A DNA stretch of 64,000 nt from Apoda limacodes (taxonomy: Eukaryota; Arthropoda; Insecta; Lepidoptera; Limacodidae), in assembly GCA_946406115.1 (NCBI GenBank), contig OX291550.1:31596722-31660721 (forward strand). The letters run 5' to 3'. The stretch's first letter is position 1, and every line of letters starts with the position of its first letter. The notes beneath the pieces were generated by a model. That model made no database searches, was not told where the DNA came from, and saw only the letters and a list, made by a program, of their open reading frames with translations. Below are positions 1 to 12,900 of this stretch, one piece after another. The translations under genes and the position numbers were made by a program.

Positions 1-48
1 AACTAATCGACGAAATATTTTACATTAAACTTTTTACAATAGTCAATT

Positions 49-787
49 TCAGATGTGCACGGGTGCGACGGACCCTGAGGGTTGGTTGATTGCCAGAATA
101 TTTTGGGCTTCCTTCATTAATTTTTTTTTTAATCGGTAAGCTCGCTGTCTCTCGGCTGGAGTTTTTGGAGGTTTAGATTTTTTCCTAGTAAAAAAATATA
201 AAAAAAAATTAGAAAATTTATAAATGCATAATTATAAAAATTTTAATTAACCTTAAAAAGAAAATTGATAAAAAAAGGTTTTTATAAACATTTTTTTAAA
301 ATTATTATAATTAATTTTTTATTTAAAATATAATATTATCTCAATAATTAACAAAAATGGTTATAAAAAGATAATTATATCACTAAATCTTTTACGTACG
401 ATAATAAATAGTACATGAAAATTGTTTAAATAAGCTAAAAAATAACCTTTCAAAAGAAAATTTTATAAAAACATTATTATAATGAAAAAATATTGTCGAT
501 TTTTCTGATAATATTATCGAATTATTGACTACAATTGTTAATATTCAAAAATTATTTATAAAATAAATCATAATAACGTGGAAGAATTTATAGACATCGA
601 CAAAAAAATTAATTTTTGGTTAGGTTAGAAATTTTCTATTTTATGTGGATGCGCTCGATAATTATTAAAATATTTAATAAATACAAATTGCACATGCTCA
701 TACATATAATACATGAATTGCAACGTACCTTGCAGCCACGTGTTTTTTAGATGTTCCGGCAATATCATCTACACCTCTTTCTGCCAT
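49..787 (-). CDS. Small two-exon gene encoding a 64-residue basic protein, function unknown
   Basis: Read on the minus strand: exon 1 is 787-729 (ATG at 787-785) and ends in a good donor, AAG|GTACGT. Exon 2 is 184-49, after a TTTTTTTACTAG acceptor, and ends in TGA (51-49). The joined product starts MAERGVDDIAG and contains a lysine/arginine-rich core with the motif KTPAERQRAYRLKKKL, followed by a short neutral tail. Phase matches across the intron (AG|G gives Arg). The TPAERQRxYR type of motif recurs, from memory, in uncharacterised and repeat-associated arthropod proteins, so this may be transposon-derived rather than a classical host gene. No enzymatic domain is visible. Start codon and both splice sites are consistent; whether it is expressed is unknown. 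Confidence 0.5.
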
Positions 788-1520
788 AGTTATTTGAAAA
801 TACCTTCAGTTCACTTTAGCGGAACACAATGATAACGATTAAAACTTCACAATAACAATATTAATTATTGATATTTATAATAAAAACAGCAATATAAAAA
901 TGTCGACACTGATAGAAATAAACAAACCCAATAACATATAGGTATAGTCGCTTTGCAGTATACCCTATGCACATGTCCCTATACCCTACACTCACAACCA
1001 AATTAGAAAGTTGTGCGACATAGGATGCACACCAAAAACGTAACGAGGTCATTCATCAATAGATTTTACTCCTCACATTTTTCTCATACCGGGCTCCTTA
1101 TATATGCAAATCGATTCTTAAGGAGTAAACTCCAAAAATTTGAACTAAAATTTTCTTATTTTATATTGATTATCATTACTTTTTGATAACCCCTTGTAGC
1201 TTAGAGATACTTTTTGTTATATAGTTTTTAAGCAATAATTAATTAAGAATATTTAACTATAATAACGTCTATAACACTGACCAGATGGCTGTTATTAAAC
1301 TTTATATTTTTATGCACTGACGAAAGTTCCTACATTTTTACTTGCTTTTATTTAACTCACAATGCTTCCTTTTTTTTTCTTCCATCTTGTGGTGAAATCT
1401 TGCAAGCTTAATTAAACATACTTCCTGTTATCTCCCTTCGATGAAATTTTGTATACCTACTAAGCTATAAAAAAAATATCCACTAAAACTCTAGCACGTC
1501 AAATATTCGTGTGCAGCGCG
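788..1520. other. Intergenic or intronic AT-rich DNA, nothing recognised
   Basis: Short open frames only, with no domain, splice or repeat signature that I can support. It lies directly upstream of the small minus-strand gene, so any promoter for that gene would be here. Confidence 0.5.
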
Positions 1521-1526
1521 CGCTTT

Positions 1527-1700
1527 GCATTTCTTGCAGTCGTATGTGGGTATAAAAAAAATTATATTCATTTTGAAAAATTATTTTTTACTTTTTAGTA
1601 CAATTTTTGGTTAGATTGAATTTTTATATGAATGTAATGTTTTAAGAAAAGCAAGTTCTTAAAAAATTCTTTTTTTACTTTTTTTTATTAATCAACATTT
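1527..1700. repeat. Interspersed AT-rich repeat, copy A
   Basis: Begins CTTGCAGTCGTATGTGG and is followed by a characteristic T-rich body with the shared block AGATTGAATTTTTATATGA. A second copy with roughly 85% similarity by eye lies at 48190-48345, where it interrupts a BEL/Pao gag frame. The pair shows it is a mobile or mobilised repeat of about 165 bp. No terminal inverted repeats are obvious. Confidence 0.6.
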
Positions 1701-2909
1701 TCTCAAACATTTTTGTTAATATTCTAAGATGGCAAAGCCATTTCTAAAAGTTTTTATTTTGTTTTTATTTAACATTGAAGAATGTAAGTGTGTGTGATTT
1801 TTATAAAAGTTAATTTTTGTATATCCGTAAGTCACTTAAACTAGTTCTGATTTTTTTCAATTAAATTTATTTATTGTATCCAATCTTATAATCTATTTTC
1901 ATAATAATAAGTATTATGCTGAGAAACATTGAAGATTGATAATCAATCACATCTTATTTTTTAAAAGAAATAAGCATTTGTGTAGTTAAGAATTAATGAC
2001 ACATACAAAGGATGCACCACGAATAGTTGTCCGCCATTGGCTGCTTATTGGCTACATGTACCTACATGTATGTGTGTTCTTAAATAGTTTTCAGATAACC
2101 CAAAATAATGAAAGTTTTATTTTACGACACATTACGATGTAAATCAAAATTATATATATACCAAAAGCAATGATTTCAATAGGAAGGATACGCCCGTCTA
2201 AATATTTTACACCCATCTTCCTCATACATTCAAAACGTAGCACCATCTATCATAACTCTAACGAACTTCGTGAGTTCTGCGTTGAGTAAATGACGTATTA
2301 GGTCTACATGTAACCTTGTACGTGCGTACCTAAAATTTGTTTTTTTTTGAAAAAATTATGTTGGTTTAGTACAGTCGAAAATAAAGAATTACAAAGTACT
2401 CAAATAAAACACGAGAAATTGTAATTCGAACATGTGTATTAAGATTTTAATATCAGAACAACCACAGAATCATAAAATATACAACATACATAATCATTTA
2501 AAACAATCTTAAAGCTAAAAATAATTAATATTTGTGGTTTTTACCCGACATGTTACCAAATGTTGTATGTTACAGACATACAGTATGTATGTCTAATTAT
2601 TTTCAACGTTCTACAGCCTAAACCTTTTGACGGAATTGAACTTATGAGGTGTCCTTAGATTTGTCTCTATTGTGCCATACACTTTATTATTTTAATATGG
2701 TAAAAAAATAGTTCAAAAATGTTTTGCAGGCGGGGCAGGGTTTGGATTAACAAAGAAATAGTTTGGAACATTGCTTGTAAAATAATAATCCAGCTAGTTT
2801 GTCCCTGCCTGCAATACATTTTCCAATATTAGAGCTTGTTTTTTTGCTTCTTAACCGACTTCAAAAGTACAATATGTAATTTAATTTTGCTTATGAATAA
2901 GGTGAGTAC
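1701..2909. other. AT-rich non-coding stretch
   Basis: No coding or structured element recognised. Contains generic short repeats only. Confidence 0.4.
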
Positions 2910-3103
2910 CTCAATCCCACGTCGCGGTATAGCCGAGTCCTTTAGGCTCCGTAGTCCAGCTTTTGAGATACTAACATCTTTGTCACAAAAATGAGCAGAA
3001 CATACTCTTGTGTTTTTATGAGGCTTGAGATAAGGTTCCTTTCTTTCTTTTCGAATACTACTCGCTACTCCAATTTTCTTTACGCACTGGATCATTAGGA
3101 AAT
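2910..3103 (-). pseudogene. THAP zinc-finger domain exon, frameshifted
   Basis: On the minus strand an acceptor (ATTACAG, ending at 3104) is followed by FPNDPVRKENW. The reading then shifts frame and continues as YLKPHKNTRVCSAHF and LRSLKDSAIPRRG, up to a donor GAG|GTACTC at 2910/2909. This is the second half of a THAP domain, a C2CH zinc-dependent DNA-binding fold: FPxDPxRxxxW, then SRVCSAHF-type Cys-His, then LKxxAxP. The usual exon boundary just before FP is conserved. The frameshift after the Trp means this copy cannot encode an intact domain. THAP domains occur both in host proteins and in P-element transposases; the origin here is undetermined. Confidence 0.6.
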
Positions 3104-4922
3104 CTGTAATTTAAACATTGTACGCATCATAATTCGTTATCGCATATGAAGGGTAAGCGGAAAGAAATATAAAAAAAAAATCGCAAAATAAGTTAATTAT
3201 GCTATCTAGTAGATTTTTTACTAAACAACAAACCTGCATACTCTAAAAAAATTAAACAAAACATTGTTCAAAGAGTGTGCTTTTAAAGTTATCGTACGTT
3301 ATATAAAACATTTATGTTATCTAAACAACTAAGATATAGGTACTAATAAGAGGTAGGAAGGAATCAATAGCGCTGCATACACTTACGAAGTCATAACAAT
3401 TGAGAACGATTAAGAAATGGAGTAATCTATAATCAGAAATCAATATTGATATGCATATGTATAAACAACTCTAAAGTAATGCACAAAAAAATTTGGAAAA
3501 TCCAAAAGTGCACGCCTCATAACGGTCATTCACATTTAAAAAAAATATTCTAAAACAAAAACTCAAGTTTTTTAAAATAAAATAACAAATAAGGTGAGGA
3601 AAAAATATACTATAAAATAAAAATAAAAAATATATATACAGTATACAGTGGTATATTAGTTTTTTATAAATTATAATTAAACGACAGTACTTAGAACGCT
3701 AATATTATCTAGGAATCAGCACAGTGTAATACTTTATATATTAAAAACAAAAGTATTCCAGTAAGATGAATTTTTCGACCAATTTCTCTGCCACATACAA
3801 GGTCACATAAACACAGACTCACGGACGTCCAAGAATGATTAGTTTTTATGTTATTATTTATTATATTAAACAAATTAATTGTTTATAAAATGTACCATAT
3901 GTGCTAGACAGATTATTTAACTTCATATTAGTGCACTCATATTATCCTGTAAGTGTTATATTAAAAAAAAAAAGTCATTTAAGTTTCGAAAGACTGGGTT
4001 TTTTGACATGTCGAGAGTAGAGCACTACCTCACCGCTCCGCTTATGAGGCGTGCAATAAAAATAACATTCGTACAAGGTTACTTCGCTTGCGAAGCAAAG
4101 CGTCACTTGACCGCTGTCATGGATAACAGTAAAAAATTACGAATTTTAAAATGCGTTTATTTAATCGTTACATAGGAAAAAAATAAGTAGTATATAAGTA
4201 TATAACTTACAAGCGCTTACCCCCCTACCGCTCCCGCCACGCTGCCGTCGTCGACGTCCGCCCCGTGCGAGCAGAGACAGCTATATAGCTGTTCAAAATT
4301 TAAGAGAAATTCGAAGGTGTGCGTGAATACCAAAAATAATGAATATAACTTGATTATTTTTTCGTTTTCTTTTTGACATTTTGTGACTTGACAATATAAG
4401 CTGTGGTTCTATTTTAATTGCATTATGAATGATTCAGTTTTTGATACAAAACAAATAGTTTGTTAACAGCGTAAAAACGTACGAAATGTAATTTCATATA
4501 TTTTTAAGTAGGTAAATATTTTTTTAAAATATTTGAACAGGACCCTAGGTAAATACTGTCTTTATCCGAATAACAGCATATATGCGTTGAAATATTCTTA
4601 AATTGAAAATTATTTTTGGTATTAGGTTTGTATGAGAAATTCATTGTTCGCCGCCTTCCTAATCCGTACAGTGGTTTAAGCGTGAAGAGCTACTTTCGCA
4701 TTTATAATATTAGTATGGATTATATTATATTCATGAATAGTATAGATAGTTTTAAGTATATGTATACATATGATTATGCAAGAATATAATTATTATGGTG
4801 CTAATGCCACTAGTACTATTAAATATCTGAATTTCTTCACACGATTGCTACATAAAAACAAAAAAATAAATAATTGACATGTGTTTGACTTTGTTTTTAG
4901 TAGCTTACTAATTCATATTACC
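3104..4922. other. Non-coding DNA with a GC-rich patch at about 4205-4290
   Basis: Mostly AT-rich. A GC-rich island at 4205-4290 stands out from its surroundings but has no supported frame. 4630-4725 ends in a lepidopteran repeat tail (GTGAAGAG..CTTTCGCATTTATAATATTAGTATGGAT) that is also partly present at 45010-45075. Confidence 0.4.
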
Positions 4923-5238
4923 TACACGGTAAAAAAGAATTAGTTGAGCCAAGAGAATATCGTTTCATATATGCACCAACGAATATTTGCTTCATCCAAG
5001 ATATTATTTCTCTATAAATATTTAAAATAATATAAAGTTACAACAAGATCAAATTTCTTTGAGACAATATTTAATTCATTCAAGAAAAATATGCTTCTTT
5101 ATTTGAAACACTTTTCTTGGGCGTAGAACTTCGTGTGTTAGCACGTAAAGAAATTTCTAGTACACATAAGAGAATAGTGCTCTGACTACGGCAGCTCTTA
5201 AATTAATAACATTATATTTTAGTTTAAAACAAAAAATG

Positions 5239-5545
5239 TTTCGGTCCAAAATTACATAGTTATCAGTCAAGATTAAAAAAAAATTGTTTAAAGAGCCCTA
5301 CGCCTCATTTCTGGAGGCTTGGGCCATATAGAGTCAGTCTACTGCACTGACTTAGTGTGTCTTGGCGGACGTTTGTCGAGCTTGATTCGGTCCAAAATTA
5401 CATAGTTATCCATCAAGATTAAATAAAGTTTTTTAAAGAGCCCTACGCCTCATTTCTGGAGGCTTGGGCCATGTAGAGTTTTCTGGAGGCTTGGGCCATA
5501 TAGACTTAGTGTGTTTTGGCTGGCGGACGTTTGTCGAGCTTAGTA
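5239..5545. repeat. Tandem duplication of about 145 bp
   Basis: Two adjacent copies start at TTCGGTCCAAAATTACATAG (5239 and 5384) and each contains GAGCCCTACGCCTCATTTCT and GGCGGACGTTTGTCGAGCTT. The second copy has an extra internal partial duplication of TTTCTGGAGGCTTGGGCCAT. Confidence 0.75.
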
Positions 5546-5639
5546 GCTATTCTCGTCTTTAGCTGATTATGCAATGTTATGTTTAAATATAATTGTTACG
5601 ACTATTTAACGATCCTTCTTAAACATGGAAGGAAGAAAA

Positions 5640-5712
5640 GTGTGCCGCTAAGCGGTTACCCATCCAAGTACTGACCACGGTCGACATTGCTTTGCTTATC
5701 GTTTCAGATAGA
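5640..5712 (-). repeat. 5S rRNA-like segment within a repeat
   Basis: The run GGTTACCCATCCAAGTACTG, followed by ACCACGGTCGACATTGCTT, is the reverse complement of the internal promoter region of eukaryotic 5S rRNA (GTCAGTACTTGGATGGGTGACC type). Only about 70 nt match and the rest of a 5S gene is missing. It is therefore a 5S-derived repeat head (SINE3-like) or relic, not a functional rRNA gene. A second copy is at 37811-37872. Confidence 0.6.
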
Positions 5713-6544
5713 CGAATGCGACTAGGCTACGAGCTTTTCAATTCTCAGATAATAATTAACTATATATATATATAGGTTTCTTGCATAAACTGATACTAAT
5801 TTGACGCACAAAACCCTACAATAAACAATTATTTAAAATTAAAATCCAACACTAAATCCTATGAAGGACAGTGATGAGGTTCATTCAGTTTTAAAAATGC
5901 AGGTATTTACTTAAACGAAAAGAAAATTCGTTCAAAACTATACTAGCTGATTAATTTCAACGAAAATGTTTAATATTTTAAAGCAGGTATTTTATTTGTT
6001 TCGACTAAAACAAGAGTATCAGCTTAAAATATTAGATTTTGAGTCAAGAATCTAACAAATTCTGTTAAAATTATTATTTTCTCTAATTCAAAACAATATT
6101 GTCTTAACTGAACATTTCAGTGGCTTTGATTTAAGATACAATTATTTTAAATGAAAGATATAGTTTTTAATAAGTGACGTCACAGATTTAAGGAAACCAA
6201 TATTTTGGCGCAAAATACATTATTTCAATGCAAAATTATTTTTTGTTTCAAACAAAGAAAAATAAAATGTTGCATATAAAAATGTATTTATTTTATACAA
6301 GAACAGTAACTGTCTTAGGGTAATTAATTTAAGTTTGGTTGATCTAAAACGTACATTTATTTGGTTGAAAAAATATTTGTTCATACTAAAAGAAGTTTAT
6401 CAATTTCGATTGATAAAATGAAATTTTTTCTGGGAAATAATATTGCCTTCTGTGAACAAAATATGTTTAAAATAGTTGGATTTCTTGACTGAATGCAAAT
6501 TATTTTGGTGAAATAGAACTTAGAAACTCTTTTTTTTCCGTGTA

Positions 6545-6818
6545 CTAAGTGTTTCAATAAATATTGTATACTTGTTAGCTGATTATCAAAGTATTGTATT
6601 ATTACTTTAAATAGAACCTCTCCAGCTCTTTTTGGCAGAAATTAACATTGTTTACATTGTATTGACGATTCAAAAATGTTTTCAGAAACCTATCCCGAAG
6701 TGATAATAAATGTTACAAAGTAAATTTGAATTTGTAATAGCAACTTTAATTACTTGTCAAGCTGGTGTACGGTGTAGTGTGTTATGTTAAGTTACAAAAG
6801 ATAATTGTCTTGTTTCAG
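6545..6818. other. Raptor intron sequence upstream of the first visible exon
   Basis: No feature is recognised apart from the 3' splice site of exon 1 (CTTGTTTCAG, ending at 6818). Confidence 0.5.
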
Positions 6819-6921
6819 TACAAGACACACTGCGTGGCCCTCGTGCTGTGTCTTAATGTGAACGTGGATCCCCCCGACGTAGTGAAGACTCAACCGTGTG
6901 CCCGGCTCGAGTGCTGGATCG
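6819..6921 (+). CDS. raptor: raptor exon 1 (first visible)
   Basis: Acceptor TTGTTTCAG ends at 6818 and donor ATCG|GTGTGT starts at 6922. Encodes [20 protein letters not shown] then [13 protein letters not shown], the start of the conserved raptor N-terminal domain. It enters at phase 0 and leaves with one base (G), which joins AC of exon 2 to give the Asp of the conserved WIDPLS. Confidence 0.95.
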
Positions 6922-9900
6922 GTGTGTATCTAGTACTTATTACATGTGTTTATACTCTTTACTACTAACATATAAAGCTGGAATAAATCTTTTTGCGTAG
7001 CTGATTTGTTGACAAAGGTTATAGTCTGTACTCACACTAACTTGGCTGCAGCGTTAAGAACCTCAGATAAACTTCACCCAGACGAACTCGGATTGTCCAG
7101 TTGTTACTCTTAAAGTATGAACTTCAGTCTATAGACATATGTTGTTCAATACCTTAAGAGTAACAACTCGACGATCAGAACAGAACAGAAAAATTCTGAA
7201 CACACTCCTGGTTTACTTGCTGACTGCTCTGCTTCTAAAGTCCGTTTCGTGAAGGTTAATATCCATCAAACACGCGTCAATACCACAAATTGGTATTTCC
7301 AATCGATCACGAGGATATTGTGAGTACGCGGATTCCTGTGTCGCCGTTTCCGACTATTCTAGAACTAATTTGCCGGCGCATGGTCAATGTCGTACCAAGT
7401 GAAAGTCGAGTCGCAAAATGTTCCCTCCAAAAGTTGTGATTGTACAAAGTGACGTGGGACACGCGACTGATCGGTGATGCCAGCTCACCTTGCATGGTTC
7501 TGCGACGCCTCAGAGGCTGGATATGCCGCCGCTGTATACCTTCGTGCTGTTGATTGGATGGGAGTTGTGACGATGCATTTGGTAATGGCTAAGAGCGAAT
7601 TTGCTCCCATCCGCACACGACTCACCATCTCAAAATTAGAACTGTTAGCTCGTCTGCTTTCGCATGTAGTTGGGCCAAACAGTGGCCATTGAGCAGGTGC
7701 ATGGCTTAAGTTATAGGCAAATTATCTTGGCCTCGTTACAAGCTTCGGTCCATGCCTTGGAGGTCTTTGTGGCTAACCGGGTCTCCCAGATCCATGCCTC
7801 TCCCGTGCCTATTACCTGGAGGCACGTAACTGGTCTCTTAATCCTTCAGATTGTGCTTCACGCGTATGCTAGGCCGCCATTTTGTTGGATCATCCGCTCT
7901 GTTGGGGTCCTGGCTTGCTTTTTGAGCCAGAGAATTGGCCACAAAAGACATTGTGGATTACCTGCCTGGTTTACGCACCCTTAGTGTCGAGGTGAGGCCT
8001 CTGCGTGATGCAGAATCCTTGCTGCCTAAATTCAGCTCCCTTAACAAGCTCCTTGGCGTAACAGGTTGGATCAATCTTTTCCTCCACAATTGTTGAAACA
8101 AATCAGCTAATTTACCAGGCATTAATATTTTGGGTTCGTTCTGTTTAGTTTGAGCATTTTGAGTCTGTGCTCTCCACCTTACGCAATGGTAGGTGCAAAT
8201 TGAAGGGAGCCCTTGCTTGACTGAACTCCTTTTTTGACAATCACGGCTTGCTACGTGTGGGTGGCCGACTTCGTAATGCACAACTTCCTTATGGAGCTCG
8301 TCACCCATTATTACCTCCGAGTCATAGTCCATTAACAGAGCTTATCATTCGGAATAGGCACCTGAAAAACTCACATGCTGGTTTGGGTGCTATGATGACC
8401 TTACTGCAAAGAGAATTTTGGATCTTATTAGGTCGGAGGGTCGTTCGTGAAGTAATATTTAAGTGTATTCCCTGTTATCGACTCAAGGCTAATCTGGTTC
8501 AGTCTCAAATGGGAGATCTGCCCGCTGATCGTGTTAAGGCCCTTACACCCTTCTCGGCAGTCGGTACAGATTTCGCGGGACCCTTCTTAGTAAAAACTTG
8601 TACGTTCCGTAAAAAACTGTGAAGGTCTACCTCTGTGTTTTCTTTTGTTTGTCAACCAAGGCCGTCGATTTGGAGGTCATTTCTGCCTTGTCAACGAAAG
8701 AATTTATGTTCTTTTTGTCTCGGTATGTCAGTTGTCGAGGTTTGCCGAATCTTATTCGGTCCCACTGCGGAACTAATTATAAGGGCGCTAGTCGTCAGAT
8801 AACAGAAATTTGTGATTTCTTCAAGACAAATGACATCTAAATTGGATATGACTTGTCTAGGCAAGGAATAAAATGGAAATTTGACCTTCCTGGCTCCCCT
8901 TGGTGAGATAGTATCTTCGATATATTCGGGTTAAAGGTGAGGGTATTAACCTTTGCGGAGTTGGCTACCGTGTTATGTAAAATTGAGGCTGCACTGAATT
9001 CGCGGCTTCTTTGTCCGATCTCATCGGACCCAAATGATCTGGAGGTTCTTACTCTGGTTCATTTTCTGATTGGTGGTCCACTTAACTAACTACCTGAGTA
9101 TCCATGTAGCGAAACCGCCGTGTACAGGTTGACGCGCTTTGAACTACTGCAGCAGATGTCGCAATCGTTTTGGAAACGATTCTCACTGGCATATCTTCAT
9201 CTTCTGCAACAGCGTGTCCAGTGGTCTGATAAAACGGAACCTCCTAATGTCGGAGACCTTGTCTTAGTGAAGGAGGCGAATATGCTGCCCCTCCATTGGA
9301 GAAGGGGTCGTATATTTTCCAGTACAATTGTTTCAAGGGCGAGATGGAGTTCCTCGAGTTGCTGAGGTATTTGTTGGTGACTCCATTCTGAAACGAGCTG
9401 TGGCGACCCTGTCCCGTCTCCCTGTTATTTAGGATACTTTTTTTTTTCTTTTGGCTTTGACGAGAATGCAGCAGAGAAACAGGATAGTAGACGTGATGCG
9501 GTAGTGTATTCTGAACACTATGTTGTCAATCACAGCTTTTTAGATGAGATAGCGGACTTTGACGAAGCCCGCCACCGTAGAAACCATACCAAAGACCGCC
9601 ATCTTGATTTAGTCTAGAAATCTTATGTGACTGCCAGTCTCGACCGGGAAGTAGTGACTGTCAATTTGACTGTTCTGCTTCTAAAGTCCGTTTCGTGAAC
9701 GTTACATAGCTTATAAAATAGTATAGTATAATTTACTTTTATTAAATCTTATTATCAACTTAGATTTTCAGACAACAAAGGACAACTTTCGCAAAAAATG
9801 TAATACTAACATATATAATAATAATTTGAAAAAATCTATATCTAATCAAGTTCTATGCAAATATAAACAAAAAACTAAACTTTTTCTTTCTAAAAATATT

Positions 9901-12900
9901 ATTCCGTTAAACCTGGCATCAGAATATACAAGGAATGTCTCAAAACTAGAAATTGAATTGTTTATAAACTGCCAAAAGATTGACATTTTTTGTATCACTG
10001 AACACTGGCTACGCAGCCATCAGTATATGTTCAATTTCACTAATCGCCAGGTGGGAAGTTCGTTCAGCCGAGTAAATGCAATCTATAGTGGCTCTCTAAT
10101 TTTAATCAATAAACAGCTAAAATATATTGAACGTAAATATATTGTGAGCCGTTCAGGTGGGCGAACTGCCGAGCTGTCCTGTATAGAAGTAGAGTGTCTC
10201 ATTGTAGTGAGTGTATACAAACCCCCTTGTGCAATTTATGATAATCTTGAAATTGTTATGGAAGAAGTGCTGAACAAAATCAGCAATTCTAATAAAAAAA
10301 ACATTATTGATTAGTGGAGACTTTAATATAAACATTTTAGAAAATAGCTCATTATCCACTAGATTGCTTGCTTTATTTCGGTCTTTTAGTTTAATTAATT
10401 TGTTTTGCGAACCAACTAGAATTGCTTTATTTAGTGCCACTTTCATTGTCAACATATTCACTAACATAAAACCAATCAAAAAATCAATTATAAGCAATCT
10501 AGAGTCAGATCATTGTGGACAGTTAGTGGTTATGAAAGAAAAAATAGATAATAAATAGATGGCAATATATTATAAAAATATATTTTATTTTAACTGTTAT
10601 TTGTAGGACATAAGTTTTTCTTTAATATTCTTTAAAGTGAACTGTTTCGAAGTTATAAAGTTATTTTGCCGTAACACACGTCAACATATTAGTTTCAGTC
10701 AAAAAATGTAGCTAAATAATATTGGCCAAACTCTCCGTAGTACAGAATCTACTGTGCGTCGGCACCTGTGCATTCCTGGGTCGTGTTCTTCAAAGGGCGG
10801 TGGCGACTACATCAAGTGACAATCCATCGCGTGATTGAACGCGTTCACTTATGGTATACGCACCCACACGGTTCAGCAAGCATCCTCTTTGGCGTGCGCT
10901 GGTTACTCAGCTTTCCATTTTCTTTCTTCTTCTTTAGATCTGGCTCGAAATAGTTTAGTTAGCCGTATTTTTGGCGCACGGTTGATTGGTCTAAAGACGA
11001 AGATAGAAAGGCAACAGCTGAATTCCTTATATCAAATTTAATAAGTCGATACAATAGCACAACCAATACAAAGGGTATGTGGTGTTCGATTCTCGAATAA
11101 TGTCGAACCGGTCAAGTCTTGTAGCTACAAGCAACACACCCCGCACCTCATGCTTACCCTGCTTGCACATGTCCAGCTATGCCTTGTGCGGGCAAAAAAA
11201 CATCGGCTTGTAACATGATACATCGCAAAGGTCGCCGTGTGACATGATACATCGCAAAGGTCGCCGTGTGACATGATACATCGCAAAGGTCGTCGTGTGA
11301 CATGATACATCGCAAAGGCCATTATTTTATTTACATATGTAGTAATTGTGTTCGCAGACCCGCTGTCGATGTCACCGAGTAAGGCGCTGGAGTCCGTAGG
11401 GCAGGCGCTGCAGGCGCAGTACGAGCGGTGGCAGCCACGCGCGCGTTACAAGCAGTCACTCGACCCCACCAGCGACGAGGTTCGAAAAAGGAGGAGTATA
11501 TTAATTTGTCGCCATGTTTTATTTATGTATGTTCGCGCATAAAATCGTTGTTTGTTAACCAAAAATGACGATTTAAACCAAGATATAGAAAGGGGTTTCT
11601 CCAGAATGGTCCCATTCAAATTTGGTGAGTATCGGAATAACCAGCGTTGGGCTAGAAATGTTTTCAATTCCATAATTTGTAGCAGTATAAATGATCTACT
11701 GAAGTACCTACATATGTTAAGTATGGCTAAAAAACCTGATTTTGATAATTACGTTTTAAGGTTCCACAGCCAAAACCCAACTTCTATTGTATCGCTGTGT
11801 CCATCCGTCCGTTTCACAATTGTAGTGTTAAGCAGCCAAATGGTAAAAACTGAATCCTTATTGACCATCTATCCGTTTGACGTTATGTAGGGTTTAGTAG
11901 CAGGAAAACAAAACCATTGCAGTATGATATGTCCGTTAGAGAAGGCTATAATTTCTGCTCTTTGAAATCGTATTTCAATTGAAAAAATCGGTCAAGTGCG
12001 AGTCGGGTTAACGCACCGTTTGTTCCAGACCACCATTTACGTAATTTACGAACACAAACATAAACAAAAAGTGTGCTTTTGTCTAATTCTGTGTAGGAAC
12101 GATTGTACCATGATAATAGAAATAGATAATTTATCAGGTGTCTATACATCGTACTGTTAGAAACTGACTTACAAACTTCTTTTTAAAAATAGAAATTTAT
12201 TAGCTGTTTATGATTTAATTATACTTATAATTTTAAGGGTTGCGACCCCAAAGAATGCGCAACTGTTCGCGACGGGAGATGGTACTAAACTGAAAGTTAT
12301 GTTGGTCGAACAAAGGAACAGCAGTATGCTGACTAAGTTATAACAATCCTCCGCAGAAGATGGAACAAAGAAAAGTTACAAAGAATAGGGGAGTGCGCAT
12401 TAGTTAGTTAGTTTCGTTACAAAATAGTTTTACACTTTAAGAAACTTAAGATTACGAAATTCTTAGTCTAGGTTGTGGCGCACTAAGGTCTAAATCTGGG
12501 CGGTTTTCTTGTGTATAAGAAATAATAATTTCGTAATTTACACTTAACTACACGAGTTTAACAGGGTTACAATATCAAATATCAAAACATAGGATGTAGG
12601 TGCCATTATTGTTTGATAACTTTTTATATTACTTATGTCGTCAGCAACTTTTAATAGATCATTTGACTTTTGGTCAATCCCTTTTAGGTTATTGAGGTTG
12701 AGTTGGGATACTGTATAATGTGAAAAGTTTTTATTTATTTTAGAAAAGTCTTCAAAATTGCAACATTTGTCGTTGACTAAATTAAAGTCGTAATATAGGT
12801 TTCGGTTTTTATTCAGTGAGCGATTTGGTAATCAGTTTAGTATTTGTACAGAAGGCTGCGCAGTTAGGTTGCGAGGTAAGTATTCCCGTCCCGTGTAGGT

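Larger units (their letters stand above)
4923..6544. mobile_element. TA-flanked inverted-repeat element (mariner-like MITE candidate)
   Basis: Left end TA-CACGGTAAAAAAGAA (4923 on) and right end TCTTTTTTTTCCGTG-TA (to 6544) form short terminal inverted repeats, bounded on each side by the dinucleotide TA. That is the expected target duplication for Tc1/mariner-type insertions. The interior is AT-rich and non-coding, and carries a 145-bp tandem duplication and a 5S-rRNA-like segment. The termini are short and only the ends match, so the assignment is tentative. Confidence 0.4.

Noticed and set aside
5640..5712. Functional 5S rRNA gene
   Set aside because: Only about 70 nt of similarity, mutated, without 5S ends or terminator.
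1..6818. N-terminal raptor exon(s) (WNLPLAF-like) upstream of 6819
   Set aside because: Searched on the + strand by eye and not found; they probably lie before the window.
11212..11320. CRISPR-like look of the 29-bp repeats
   Set aside because: Directly tandem without spacers, in a eukaryotic intron; it is a minisatellite.
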